Shown here in pieces: positions 37,196 to 50,669 of a stretch of 64,000 nt of DNA. The notes beneath the pieces were generated by a model that was given only the letters and a program-made list of their open reading frames with translations, did not search any database and had not been told where the DNA came from. Made by a program: the position numbers and the translations under genes. This DNA comes from Brevipalpus yothersi (Eukaryota; Arthropoda; Arachnida; Trombidiformes; Tenuipalpidae), in assembly GCA_003956705.1 (NCBI GenBank), contig QZCP01000523.1, positions 57,618 through 121,617 on the forward strand, given 5' to 3'. Within the stretch, counting starts at the first letter, position 1, and each line of letters opens with the position of its first letter.

Positions 37196-38719
37196 TAATA
37201 TCCAAAATTCAAATGCTGAAAATGGTCAAATAGCTGTTGAAAATTCATGGATTCTGATGGGAAGCTATTCTGACAAGAAACCTATCGTTCAAATATTTAG
37301 CCTTTAACAAACTTTTTACTCCAAGTTTTATTCGTCAACTGCCTTTTTTGATTACCATTAATCGATAGGGTTAGCATTTTCAACTATTTCAGTTTTCAGA
37401 CACACAGGCAGAAACAAAAATACTAACATGATACAGTAGATAGGATGTCTATTTCAATCGAGTTTTCCTCGGCATACAAGGAATGGGAAGTGGATGATTA
37501 ATTTTGAATATCCAGCATCTAAAAGGTGAAAGAATTTTATCAATATTCATCGATTCATCTCCATATGTACTCGCCGTTGTGACTTGAATTTTGATTTTGA
37601 TCTCTTATGCTATGGGCTCTTTCCTTGAATTTCTGACCTTAATTTTGTAAGTGTGAGTGTGTGTGTACGCGTGTGACAATAATTAATGTTGACTAGGCAT
37701 GAATGGTATATCATGTTATGGTGTTACTTGTGATTGAAAGGGAAGGAAGAGGAGACATTTTTTATCATTTCTCTCTCAACTTATTCGGAAAATGAAAGTA
37801 GTTTGATGGAAACAAACGAAGATGTTAAATGGCCTAATCTGTTATCACGTCACCAAGATTAATTATTCGCTCACTTTTATTACCATCAAAGGAAGCATAT
37901 CAAAGGTAGAAGGACATTGCTTGAGGATACTTTTGGAAATCATACTATTCGGAATCGGGACTCATCATCATTTAGTAAGACTGATTTGATTTTGGGCTTG
38001 CAAGATTGGTTATAGAATGACGGGAAGAGGAAGCTGAAGAAAAATCTGTATATCTTGAAGAAGAAGATTTGCGAGAAAAAACGGCAATAAAAATGTCTCC
38101 ACCACAGTAGCAACATGACGATGATGATCACCATCATGTTGAAACTTTTTTACTGGATTATATCTGAATACAGACATAGGTGGACAAGTATATGTACGAA
38201 TTGAATCCACTTGAATCACTGTCAAGTCAAATGGTGGTCAACTTGCTATAAAACCTTTAGGGCATCGCTCAGCCAGCTACTGAAACTTTTTTTTCTTCTC
38301 CTTCTTCCATTTGATCACCATGTGGCCCTAGGGTGGGGATGCTCATCAGCATCTTCATCTTTAATCACTCATTCTCATTTCGAGTATTCAAGAAATGTGA
38401 ATTCATATTAAACGGTATATATCTCATCAGCCACACATGATGATTGGAAAATGTATTACCTTTTTTCCTTCTCTCTCTCTCTCCTCTTCTTTTGCTCGTT
38501 GTTCTTCTGGCTCATTTGACGATTAAACGATTCTGATTTTTTGATTATATAATCATCATCATTTGATCATGTGGTCATGATTCAAGTTGATCTAAGCCAA
38601 CCCCCCACATAAGATACACTTTAATACACATTATTTTTTCGGCCTCCTTCATCCGATTTTCATTTCACCTCTTGCCGTTTCAGCTTTACTTTGCTCCACT
38701 TTGGCGCGCATCTTTTTAC

Positions 38720-38753
<34 letters not shown>

Positions 38754-39036
38754 CTCTCTTTTTCAGACTACCGTTAGATATGTTGGATATGAACTGAATT
38801 GCATTCTCTGATGTCCGGGTTAGTGTATCAGGGAATGAAATTGAGTAGATAAAGAATACGCTGGTCAGATTATCACTACATAAACGATAGCTGGTGGGAT
38901 AACGGATCAAGGGACCAAAGGAGGAGGTGGAGATGAAGAGATGAAGGAAGGAGGATACAGAGTGAAGATGAAAAGTGAAATCAAAGAGGAGGGAGGAGTG
39001 AGATGGATAGAAAAGTGGGAAGATTTAGTTTGGACA

Positions 39037-39044
39037 TATAAAAA
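39037..39044 (+). promoter_or_regulatory. TATA box of the cuticle protein gene
   Basis: TATAAAAA 112 bp upstream of the ATG. Transcription would start near 39067, giving a 5'UTR of about 90 bp. Cuticle genes commonly have TATA promoters. Confidence 0.6.
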
Positions 39045-39155
39045 GGTTATTATCGTTGGTCATCTCGTCATTTGTGATTAAGAGAATAATTTTTTGATAA
39101 GGTACTTTTTTTGTTGCTAGTTGAAACACAAGAAACAATACACAACTTTTTAGCT

Positions 39156-40754
39156 ATGTTTAAGGTAAGTTACAAGATTTTTGAGGATTTTCCAGGTGTC
39201 AATCATCAATTTCATACTCTATATTTCTATCGATATCGATAGAATGAACAATCTACCAACTCTATTTTGAGATATTTCAATTTTCGAAAAATATTTTACA
39301 TTTTTTTCTGGTTCATAGTTTGTACAATTAATACTACTACTGTGTCTGGTAGCAACTGCATTCCAGCAAAATGTTCAACAACAGCAACAGCAAGCTGAAG
39401 ATGTGCCACAGCAAGATGAAGCCCCCGATTCTGGTTCAGAACCAGAGAATACTGTTGTAAATAGTCAAAGTGTTGAGCCTGATCCAAGTGCCGAAACACA
39501 ATCAAGCCAAGGATCGGAAGCCCTTGGAACTGCAGTGAATGATGTTAGCGAAGCTCCGATGCCATACTCATTTGGATACGATTCTGGTGATGAGTCTGGC
39601 AATAAATTATCTCGAGCTGAGACTAGTGATGAGAATGGAGCAGTCAAAGGATCATACAGTTATTTGGATGCTGATGGCTTGTATCGTACCGTTGAATATG
39701 TTGCCGATAAGCAAGGTTTTCGTGCCAATATTAAAACAAATGAGCCAGGCTTGAATGCTCGTGGAGAAACTGCCCCAGCCGGAGTGACTATCGTTGGTGA
39801 ACAAACTCCATCCAATATAATGAATCGTTTGACCAATTTGAGACCAAAATTTATTCCAGCAACTCCAATCCAACAGATTCAACAGCAAGATCAGGCAGCT
39901 TCCAATGAACAAGGAACCAAATCAACAGCATCCACATCTCAAGAACCAACAAAATCGCTTCCAAGTGCCACAAATACTAGACCACCCACAAAATCTTTAC
40001 CACAAGCCACCACTGGATCACCGAGCTTATTTTTCGTCCAATCTCAATCAAATCGACCCCAGTTTATTCCACCTCGAACATTGGCCACATTGAATCCAGT
40101 ATTGAGAATGTTCAAGCTGGTTCCCATGATCAATGAGAAGCCATCCGTACAATCTCCATCCCTAATCATGATCATTCCCGAACAGGCCCCACAAGCTCAA
40201 ACTCAAATAATTACCCAAACCCAGCAGCAACAGGAGCCGATCGATGAAACTTTCGATTCTCCAGTAACTACTGAAGCATCCACAACAAGAGCACCAACCA
40301 CCACTGCCAGACCAACCGAGCGAAGGTATGTTCATCGATTTGCCTTATCGATTGCATATGATTAATGTTGCTTTTTATGTATCTGAACGGTATACATAGT
40401 TTCATGAAAACTTTCATGCGAATTGGAACCCCCAAAACTGCCCCATCTCGACCTGTTGTCACTGTGCGACGAGTTGTCCAAAGACCAAGTACTACCACAA
40501 CCGAAGCTCCACCGGTCAAAGGAGCACCATCATTGGTATCCTCAACAAAATCAGCTTCCGATGGATCATCAGCATCATTCGAAGCTCCAGTGGTCAAGGG
40601 TGCCTCTCCATCAATTCCTCGGGGATCAATCAAATCAGCCTCAGTTCGATTGCCAATTAAATCAGCATCCCTTGAAACACCAGTCGTCAAGTCAGCATCT
40701 TTCCGTTCTCCAGCTCGTGTGATTCGTGTGGAACGTCCCAATCGCAACTATTGA
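39156..40754 (+). CDS. Secreted RR (chitin_bind_4) cuticle protein with a long low-complexity tail
   Basis: Exons: 39156-39164 (only MFK), 39319-40325, 40400-40754; 456 aa. A tiny first exon that interrupts the signal peptide is typical of arthropod cuticle genes. The signal peptide is MFKFVQLILLLCLVATAF. A Gln-rich then acidic spacer follows. The Rebers-Riddiford chitin-binding domain (about residues 86-147) reads YSFGYDSGDESGN, ENGAVKGSYSYLDADGLYR, VEYVADKQGFRA and ends in TNEPG, as in many arachnid cuticle proteins. The rest, over 300 residues, is Gln/Thr/Pro-rich with repeated APVVKGA and KSAS-like units near the C-terminus, and is probably an extracellular matrix spacer. Final intron 74 bp (40326-40399). 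The protein would bind chitin in the exoskeleton. Confidence 0.92.
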
Positions 40755-41721
40755 TCTTTTCAACATCGCAAATAATTCACAATCTAATCTCAATTACGAT
40801 TGAATAAACATTTTTATTTATTTAAATTGAATATCGTACAGAAAAATTTTTCTTTCACATCACTCACTAAAGCTAAAGTTTTTAAAGTGGAAAAGGAAAT
40901 TTTTTTCTCCATTTCCACTATTTTCAACAACCAAGTTAGAATGATGATGGGTAGAACAACTGAGTTGATTGTTCAAAATCGCTGTGAACCTTCGAATCAT
41001 TATCAATTCTCTTTCAAGATTATTGTTCATAATCATATTAGAGGAAGACTCACTAGTCTTGGAATATCATGTTTACCAGTGCTGATACTTTGATTGTGGT
41101 TGAAATCGATTTCCCTTTAAAAAATTTCTCTCTCTCTCTCTCATCCAGCTGAGCAGCATGAACTTCTCACAGATCACTAGAACTGCTCTCTCTCTCTCTC
41201 TCTTTCTCTTTCTTTTTCTCTCTCTTTTCTAACAGAGCAGACTGAATGTTGTGTATGTTTGCATTCTGGTTGTGAGTGAGTGTGAAGCTTGCAGCTTGAA
41301 TTGTGATCCATTTCTTGTATGTGCTTTGAAACACTTTTTGATTTCTATTGCTCTTTCTCTCTCTTTCTCTCTTTCTCTTCCAATCTAGTTCAATTGGTAT
41401 GGCGTAAAATGGTAAAATCTATGTGAACATCTAGTTATCATTATGAACGATAAATCTTAAGTGTATGAAAGAGTAAGTGGAAAATCTTGATATCTGAAAA
41501 ATTCTTCATGTTTAGTATGTGTGTATGTTATCTGGTTACATTTAAGTGTCTGTCACCGATTTTCAATTGTATACCTGCTCAATGTTGATACACAATCATC
41601 ACCATCACCGTCATCATCATCATCATTTTACTCACTTGATGTCAAAAAGTATATCATTGTCCGTAAAATCAATCCTGTGGCTTATCAGTGCTAGTGCCTC
41701 CAATATTTTGACTATTCTCTG
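40755..41721. other. Intergenic region, cuticle gene to DAGL
   Basis: Short 3'UTR of the cuticle gene, then DAGL upstream sequence with CT/CTTT tracts at about 41127-41226 and 41350-41380. No other feature recognised. Confidence 0.5.
40803..40808 (+). terminator. Poly(A) signal of the cuticle gene
   Basis: AATAAA about 50 bp after the stop codon. Confidence 0.65.
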
Positions 41722-44700
41722 ATGCCCGGGCTACAAGCTCTCGGCAGACGATGGTCAATCGGTTCGGATGATCTAATATTGCCAGCCAGCATTCTGTTTG
41801 TGGTCCATTCAATATGGCTTATTCTACTCGTCTGCTTACTTGGCTATGTGTCACCCAAAGACTGGAAAATATTGTGCATGAGGCATCTACACGAATTGGT
41901 CATCGGTTATATGGTACTTTTAAGCGGAAGTCTTGTGGTGGAAATATGTATAGCATGGGTCAGCTGTCGAGGTAGCATTATGGACACAAAGCCCAGATCA
42001 TCGATCCAATACATTCTATATGTTCGAGCAGGTAAGACAATATTCCCTTCCAATGGAATAGTGTTTCGATTTTTATTGCCATAAATTCAATTTGTAACTC
42101 AAGCATCTATCGCAACAAGCAACAAAGTCCAACATCTCAAAATAAGGGTTACTCAACTCATGCCAGCTCATTTATCATGTCTAGCGTTCTTCTATCTTTT
42201 TCTCTCTTCAATTATGACTCTTGTGATCTCAAATTTCTCTGCAATCATCTTCAACTATGTACACATATCTGACATATTGGAAATCAGAGCACATTTTGAG
42301 GTTAAATTTTGATAATTCCTTTAATACAATCCATCTTGAAAATTGGTTTTTTTCCCAATTTTTGAACTCATAGCAGCAAAAATATGCTCTTGATTGACTT
42401 CTGTGAAATTTTTTTTCCTTCCATGTTAGACCGGTTTTTCTTCACACTTATAAAGTCACTAACATCTCTTCCCACCACATGAAATATTGGGAAAAATCCA
42501 GAATCCAGAATTCAGAATTCAGAATCGATTCAATGTCCTGAGAAGACAAATGTCTTTCTTTCTCGTTTTTTTTCTTTTTTCCCTCTCCTTTCCATACTTG
42601 ATTGCTTTGGCGAATTAAGTTTTGCATGTGACAGATGTGATATATGAAAGGTTAATTTCACTCATTCTATAGATATTAATGACCTATTTTTTTTCATTCT
42701 CTTTCCATTTTATGGATTTCACAACTTTTTATGACCACTTTATTTCAGGCATTCTGTTCGTGGAAATATTTTGGACCATTTTTGCACTCATGTGGCTAGT
42801 TAATAATTATCAGACATGCATTTTTGGCTTTCCTCGAGATCTTCTGATTGGTATTGTAATCTGCAATTGCTTCATTTTCGTATCGATTGTGGTTACAATG
42901 TGGTGTACATTTGATGCGGCTGGACGATCATGGGTAAAAATGCAACAATATCAGGACAGCATGAGAGATGGAAATAGCAAATACAGGTACAAAAGATCCG
43001 GTAATTCACATCGAAATTGGCGGCACAGGTCGGTTGCAAGCTTTTTCATGGAAAATTCAATCCTCTTATGGATTCAGAATTATCAATTCAGTTCAGAATG
43101 ATCCTCGAATGAATTGTCTGTCGATATTTTAGCTTCTTTCTCTCTCCCTCTCTTTCACAAAATTATACCAAGAATTTATTTTCTATTCCGATTCACACTA
43201 TTTACCTTGCTGATTGAGATTTTGAATTTGGAAAAATTCCAACGATCATATATACATGTGCGACTTTAGAAATAGCACGTAAAATTTTCCAGCTTCTCAG
43301 AGACAACAGCCACCGGAGAAACCAGTGGCTATAGTTCCTGATTGATTTGAATGTGAAATTCATTCGAGGAGTTTCTAACTAATTGTCTTGGCAGATCCAT
43401 CGCATCCGCAACAATTATTTGTTGTAATTATCGACTAGCTGTAACCTTATTTTGATTTATTTTTGTCCATGAACCCATTTAGTTTTGCATCGATCTGCTT
43501 TGCCTTGAATGAACCGATTTTACAGTTTTTCAGCTTGCATTAATTTGTTCTCACTTTATGTTTGTTTTATTATTATCAAACCAGCAATGTTTCGTCCTTT
43601 TGTTCTCATTTTAAAAGGTATTTTATTTTCATTCCCACCCAGGAACTGATCCAATCGTCACGAACTGATACATTTGTTTTTTCTCTTCTCCCACTTTTTT
43701 TCTCCCTCTCTCATCCTAATAGAAAAGCCATGAGACAATATCAAGATAGTTGGAATCGAAGATGCGAGCTCTTATTTTGCTGCATCGCTAATTCTGATCG
43801 ACATCAGGTTAGTGTTAGATTCTTTTAAAATGAAAATGAAAGCAATTAACTAGAGCACTTCACATCATCTTACTTTTCTTTCATTTCACTATCACAGCAA
43901 AATTCTTTCGCTGAAATTGCCAAATTGTTGTCAGAATTTTTTCGAGATTTAGATGTTGTACCATCGGATGTAATTGCTGGCCTAATACTACAGAGACGCC
44001 TCCATAAGCAAGCTTGTCAAGAAACTATCAAAGAGCATACCAATCAGATTTATCAATATCTTTCCGGTGTTCCAATAACTCCTGATACCAAATTTTTGGA
44101 CACAACACATCATGCGGTTGTTCAAGATATGAGAACTCTAATTCATTACCTTCATTATGCTATTGCTGTGTACGGTTGGCCACTTTTTTTCATGAACAAC
44201 AAGAAAGCATGCTTTCAATTGTGTCCATATTTGAGATGTAACACATGTTTACCTCGAAGTGATGAAATGCTCAAATTTTTCTGCTGTTTTATGGGCAAAA
44301 AACCGGGACACGAATCAGATGTTAATAGCTCCAGATTTTCCTCCGCATCAGTGTCTCTCTCCTCAAATTCCCCTGGACCTCCACCACATCCTTACGAGCC
44401 TATATTATATGGTGACAATTGTTGTCTCTGTAACTATGCAGCTAGTCAGCGAATCTGTCGAGATCATAATATGGAAATAGTTTATGCCACTTATCATGTG
44501 GAAATTGGTGAGCCTCCTTTTTTCGTTGCACTAGATCATGATCGACGAACCGTAGTTATTTCCATCAGAGGTACCCTATCGCTTCAAGATATAATTACTG
44601 ATCTGAATGCAGAGGCTGAATTTTTACCCACAAATCCTCCTCAAGAAAATTGGCTTGGTCATAAAGGAATGATTGAAGCTGCTCTATACATTCGACGAAA

Positions 44701-46728
44701 ACTTGCAGAGGAAAGAATATTGGAGAGAGCTTTCAGCTATCATCCACAGAAAGGTACACAAAATTATTCTCTCGTCTTGGTTGGCCACTCATTGGGTGCT
44801 GGCACTGCAACGATTTTGGCTATCCTCCTACGTGAAGTATATAATGATCTAGTTTGCTATGCATTCTCACCTCCTGGAGGCTTATTGAGTTTACCTGCAG
44901 TCGAGTATACTAAGCAGTTCACAACCTCTGTAGTTCTTGGTAAAGATGTAGTTCCTCGATTAGGACTTCATCAAATGGAAGCTTTACGATTTGATCTTAT
45001 GGCAGCAATCAAGCAATCTCATGAACCAAAATGGAAAACCATAGCAACCAGCTTCTGCTGTTGTACAGATAATAGTTTCAATTCTGAACCTGATGATACT
45101 GATACACTGAAAGATGATGGCTCACTGTCTGGTGAAAAAGAATTGTCTTCTCATCCTGAAGATTCTTCGATTGCATTGACAGTCCATCAGCCTTTATATC
45201 CTCCAGGCAAGATCATCCATATAGTTCGCAATCATCCACCTGATCGAGAGTAAGTTAATTTCAATTGCTCAATCAACTGGTTATTCAATCAAATGCTCAC
45301 TTTTCTTTTCAATCATATGATAATAGGAAAAGTTCAAAATGGACCAGTTTTATGGGAAAATCTGAGCCTGTCTATCAAGCCCTGTGGGTAGATAATACTG
45401 AGTATGATCAGATTCTTATATCGCCTGTGATGGTACAAGATCATTGGCCAGATCAATTGCTCGAGGGTCTCGAAAAACTTTTGGTCAATACTGGTCCACC
45501 AAAACCAACTCGTAGAACACCAACTGAATTAGATAATAATTTACGAAACTCTATTCCAATACACCTCAGCTGTCCAGATGAAACTATCACACCAAATCAT
45601 TGTAATTCATTGGATCATACTCCATCTCATCGCATTGTTCTGGAGACAAGTTTCACTGACTTGCGGCCAGATGGATTGGACCAAGATGATTCCAAGCTTA
45701 TTCCTCCTTGCTTAAAATTCACTAATTATCCATACAAGCCAACACTATACAATGCTCTGAGAAGAGCTAGAAAATTTGACCTCCTTCGTGATGATTGGTT
45801 TGGCTTGGCACCTTTGGCAACTCCTGAAGCCAGTGAGACAGCTAGTATTTCGTCATCTCAAAGTGCCTGCCCGAAACTTTTACCTAGTCATCTTAATCCG
45901 ATTGTCTCTCCGATTTCAGAGAACGATCGAAATGACCAGAGTCCAGACTCCAAGAACTCTATTCTCAATGCTCAATCTTTACCCTCTATCGCTGATGCCT
46001 CAATCAATCATCTTTCCTCACCCGCATCGACACCTCTTTATGAGCACAAAATTTCATCTGCCTCTCTTTCTCATCGTGAAGAGCTATCTCCACCATCCTC
46101 ATCCCCACCTTTTAAATTTTCACCTCTCAATGAGGATTTGAATCTCGATCCAAATGCCCTCTTCTATTCTGTTAAGCGTAAATTAGAAGAAAATTCCTCC
46201 AAATCCAAGCTTAATTGTCCTGATAATCGATCTAGCGGCACCGTTAGTGTGAATGATAATTTTCTGTCCACTAATTCTGAAACTGTTTCCCACAATGAAT
46301 CTCCTGACTCAGCTATTCAAATCATTCCATGTTCACAACATGCTCCGAGTGCTGATCTGAATGTAGATAGAGCCTTGGTTGCTAGTGGATGCAGTGGTAC
46401 AAGTAGCGGCGGAGGTTTCGATTATAACAGTATTGGAGCTTATTGTCAGAGCTCTAGTAGCACCAATATTTCTCAAGCATCATTCGATGTGTATCCATCA
46501 CTAATGAAATCTGATGAAAGATTGGCTAGCTCCGATGACAATGTACAGTCCTGTGAAACAAGACCTTCCAGTGGACGTCTTACCTTGATGACCTCATCTG
46601 GTGGTAAAAACGGTGCTAACTATTCTCCCAAATCAGAATTACTTTTCCGTAAACTCAAATCAATTGAAAACATGGAATCACCCTCTGAAGATATATCTCC
46701 TCATGATGCCTTCAAAACGCGATTTTAA
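41722..46728 (+). CDS. inaE: sn1-specific diacylglycerol lipase alpha (inaE/DAGLA-like)
   Basis: Hydrolyses diacylglycerol at sn-1 to make 2-arachidonoylglycerol or related monoacylglycerols at the plasma membrane; Drosophila inaE acts in phototransduction. Exons: 41722-42031, 42749-43028, 43723-43807, 43898-45249, 45327-46728; 1142 aa (human DAGLA 1042). It begins MPGLQALGRRWSIGSDDL, as in the family, then has four membrane helices in about the first 190 residues. The conserved SEFFRDLDVVPSDVIAGL follows. The lipase_3 domain has ISIRGTLSLQDIITDL, the nucleophile elbow VGHSLGAG (Ser at 44789-44791, residue 523), SPPGGLLS and LGKDVVPRLG with the catalytic Asp. LYPPGKIIHIVRNHPPDRE closes the domain. 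A long Ser/Pro/Asn-rich tail carries PPFKF (46105-46119), which fits the PPxxF Homer-binding consensus. The donor at 43028 was chosen because YKRSGN..RNWR..RK matches my recollection of arthropod homologues. An in-frame alternative donor is at 42986. Confidence 0.95.
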
Positions 46729-48219
46729 AAGCTTCTTCATATTTTCGAAACAACTTGATTTTTACTTTCTCATGGCGGATTTATTTATTTAGGAACCTCA
46801 ATTCAACTATCGATAATTTTTCCCTAGTCTATTGCAGCTCGAAATAATCCGAAAGAATTTTCATCTTCACACCCCACCTATTGTCACTCTTTTTGGAAGA
46901 GAAAATTTTTCATTCCTGAATCTTTCAATTTGTAATCGATTCTAGTCATGAATCTCAAAATTCCCTAGTCATTTGTATAATTTCAAATCATTTCTTTTCT
47001 TCAGCAATCTTCCTGCATAAGCGAATTATGTCTCTTTCTTTTCACTATTTTTAATTGAAAATTTTTGTGCATTCTCATTCTTCGGGTTGATAGAAAAAAA
47101 ACAAAAATATGATTCATGTGATCATTACCATTTCTCTTTCTTTCTTTCCTTCTTTCTTAGATCATCAGTCAATGAAATAATCAAAACTTTTTCAATCACA
47201 ATATCATCATCCTCTCCTATTCGTTGTGAAATCAATTATGGACCACCAGTTTTGAAATGATAGAAAAAAACTTGAGTAAAACTTATTTTATGTAAAACAT
47301 ATCCTCCAATCATGTCAGTCTAAAGCAACCTATCACCAGATTCCCTAAGCAAAGTAAATAAAAGAATTTGATACAAAAATAAACTTTACTCTGAATCTAT
47401 ATAATGATGAATTCCTAAATTAAAATATTCATTCAGAACAAAGAATTGAACAAAAAACTGAAAAATTGGAAAAAAAGTTTTCATCATATAATGTAGGCCC
47501 AACAGATGACGCTGTGTAAAGTATCGAATACTAGTGGGTGGAGTCAAGAAGAGAGAGAGAGGGAGAGAGAGTGGAAACAGTTCTGGAGAAAAATATTATC
47601 ATCATCAGTTTAGGCCAACAGCCGAAGATGTGTTTTATTTATCATGATGAATTTTGAAGAATTTTTTCGGTAATTATTTATTTGTTTCTCAATTCTTTGA
47701 ATATTCGGATAACACACACATTATGCATGTGTGATTTATACTAGTACGATTGAGAAGCAAAATTGTTCTCTCTTTAGTGTAAGTGTTTGTGTGTATGAAG
47801 AGAGAGAGAGAGAGAATTTGTCTTTGAATTCTTATTTCGACTCAATTCAGTTATCATCATCTTTCTTCAGGAAATCATCTTTTGATACAAAACAATTTGT
47901 GAATCAGTGAATTGGTGAATAATCTGTTTGTCAGTGGATGGATTTTTCACTCATCAAAATGCTACTAGTTAGTGAATGGTTGTATATGTGATCTCGACAG
48001 AGACGTAAGCTTGTCCTTGCATCTCTCTCTTATTACCAGAGGAGAGGCTTCGTTTTTCAGTTACAATGATGATCACATCAGTGAATTTTTAAGGTGATAC
48101 ACACACATACAGACAGTGTAACATCACATCACAAGTGTTTCCATACCCCTTTTGCAATAGGGTTTTACAACCCTTGATATGTGTGTGTGGGTGTTGGTGG
48201 TACACAGTCAGCAATCATA
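46729..48219. other. DAGL 3'UTR and plexin upstream region
   Basis: Two AATAAA hexamers (47357-47362 and 47378-47383) lie about 630 bp after the DAGL stop. Further right, ACAGATGACGCTG (47502-47514) and a TAGGCCAACAG repeat near 47495 and 47611 may belong to the plexin promoter. No ORF recognised. Confidence 0.5.
47357..47383 (+). terminator. Paired poly(A) signals of DAGL
   Basis: AATAAA at 47357-47362 and again at 47378-47383, in an A-rich setting downstream of the DAGL stop. Confidence 0.55.
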
Positions 48220-50631
48220 ATGATGGTACATCATCAACCACTATCATCCTCATCAAAACCACCTAACATCCAGTGCGACACCGCAGCATCACACACAAGA
48301 GAATTAAATTGTATGAAATCTGCTTGTCTACATGATCATCACAACCAGAAATGTTTTACTTTCAACCAAAATTATTGGCGATCAAATCAATTGACAACAC
48401 CGACATCAACATTACCTCTTGCTTGTGCCTCAAAAGCTGGTAACACTTTTGATCCTCTCTCCATTCCAACAATGGATGATGATGAAAGTGATCCGATGTC
48501 ATCGTCTTCTAGTGATAAATTTTTTATCGATTCATATCGATACACCGAATTGGATGGTGGAAATATAATGAATGATAGGCCAAATGAGCTATTAAGCTCT
48601 AGAACTAACGCTAGTTTATACTTTAAATCAACAGCACCATTATTGTCATGTTCAACATTCACTTGGCCAACCATTTTATTATTATCATCAAATTTTGGAA
48701 ATATCTTGCAAAGGTTGTGCAGAACATGTATATCACCACATTCCAAAAAATTGTGGTCACAAGTGAAATTAATTTTAATACTCTTCATCATTATTAATAT
48801 ACATCTCATCATGCCTTCTGTAAATTGTAATGATGCCAATAACAGTAGTTCGTATCTTTTTTTCGAAGATTTGAATTCAATCAAATTTTCCCATATGACC
48901 ATCAATGATTGGACTGGTCAAGTTTATGTTGGTGGTGTAAACAGAATATATCAATTATCATCCAATTTAGTCCTTGAAGCCTCAGTAGAAATGGGTCCCA
49001 AAAATGATTCACCCGATTGTCCGGTGACTCGAAAGTGTCCTGGTACTGTTCTGAAGCCATCTAATTATTGGAACAAAGCGCTTGTGATCGATTATCCAAA
49101 GAGTCAACTCATCTCATGTGGCTCGCTATTTCAAGGTGTATGCTCAGTGCATAAATTGGACAATGTATCCATATATGATACTCCATTCTATGAATCTGTT
49201 GTGGCCAACAATGCTACCGCCTCAACGGTTGCTTTTATCGCTCAAGGGCCACCAAATTTGCCTAGAATGCATGTTCTATACGTTGGTGCTTCATATACCG
49301 GTAACGGTCCGTATATATCCGAATTACCGGCAGTTAGTAGTAGGTCACTTGATCAAAACAATATGTTCGCCGTCTCAGTCCAAGGAGTGACCACTGGTAC
49401 ACGTTTCAATGCTCGTACTCGTAATCGTGGTGGCTATCCAATCCATTATGTGCATGGCTTCGATTATAATGGATTCTCATATTTTTTAACTTATCAGAAA
49501 AAAAGTGACGATTCACCAAAACCTTTCATTTCAAAGCTAGTGAGAATATGTCAAAAAGATAGAGAATATCATTCCTACACCGAAGTACCTCTGGTGTGTA
49601 AATCATCTTCACCCGAATCTGTGGACTACAATCTAGCTCAAGCTGCCTATGTGGGTAATCCTGGTTCAGAACTGGCTGTTTCTCTTGGGATCACTGCGCA
49701 AGATAAAGTGTTATTCGTGGTGTTCGCCAAATCTCTTGACAAAGGTGATGCATACAATCAACCGGATTCCAATTCAGCTCTATGTGTTTACGCATTGTCC
49801 GCTGTCCATCGTAAATTCACTCAAAATATACAACATTGTTTCAATGGCAATGGTAATCAGGGACTTGATTTTGCCAATCCAGTTCGACAGTGTGAACAAA
49901 CTCAGGTTCAAATTGATGATGCTTTCTGTGGGATGGACGTGAACACACCTCTAGGAGGCACAATGCCAATCGAAGCGGCACCAGTATTAACCTATCCAAA
50001 TGTGTTGTTGACATCGGTGGCGGCCACATCTACTCATGACTACACGGTGGCCTTTCTTGGTACCTCATCAGGTTATCTGAAGAGAACGGTTGTAGAATCA
50101 GTCACATACGCATTTGAATATGCAGCAATATCGATCGAAAATTCGAGTCCTATCAATCCGAACATGTACTTTTCACCAAATAATAAGAATTATCTCTACA
50201 TCATGACCGAGCGTCGTGTAACCCAAGTTCGAGTCCAAGATTGCCATATATACAGAACTTGTAGTGAATGTTTAGGTGCTAGAGATCCATACTGTGGCTG
50301 GTGTTCATTAGAAAATAAGTGCTCTCTTCGAAGTGATTGTGCTGAAGCCGCCTCAGATCCACTTTACTGGCTATCATATAAATCTGGAAAGTGTACAACC
50401 ATAACACAGGTTAATCCTGATAAGATACAGCGTACTACAACTCGAACCCTCCAACTGGTCATCGATAATCTACCTTCACTTGAGGGACAATTTTTCTGTG
50501 CATTCACTATGTTGGGCAAAACACGTAAAACGAATGCAACTCGATCTCAAAACGGGATCGCATGTCCAACTCCACCAACAGATACTCTACCTCAAATTCC
50601 TCCAGGAAGTCGTAAGTACTAGTTGACTTTT

Positions 50632-50669
<38 letters not shown>

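Larger units (their letters stand above)
36661..39155. other. Gene-free region between TTC38 and the cuticle gene
   Basis: Contains the mariner-type element (36877-37195), scattered CT/CTTT low-complexity sequence near 38721-38762, and the cuticle gene's promoter at the right end. No coding sequence recognised. Confidence 0.55.

Noticed and set aside
39296..39912. Minus-strand ORFs opposite the cuticle gene
   Set aside because: Shadows of the + strand coding sequence with an RR domain.
48387..48905. 172-codon minus-strand ORF opposite plexin exon 1
   Set aside because: Shadow of the plexin coding frame; no independent features.
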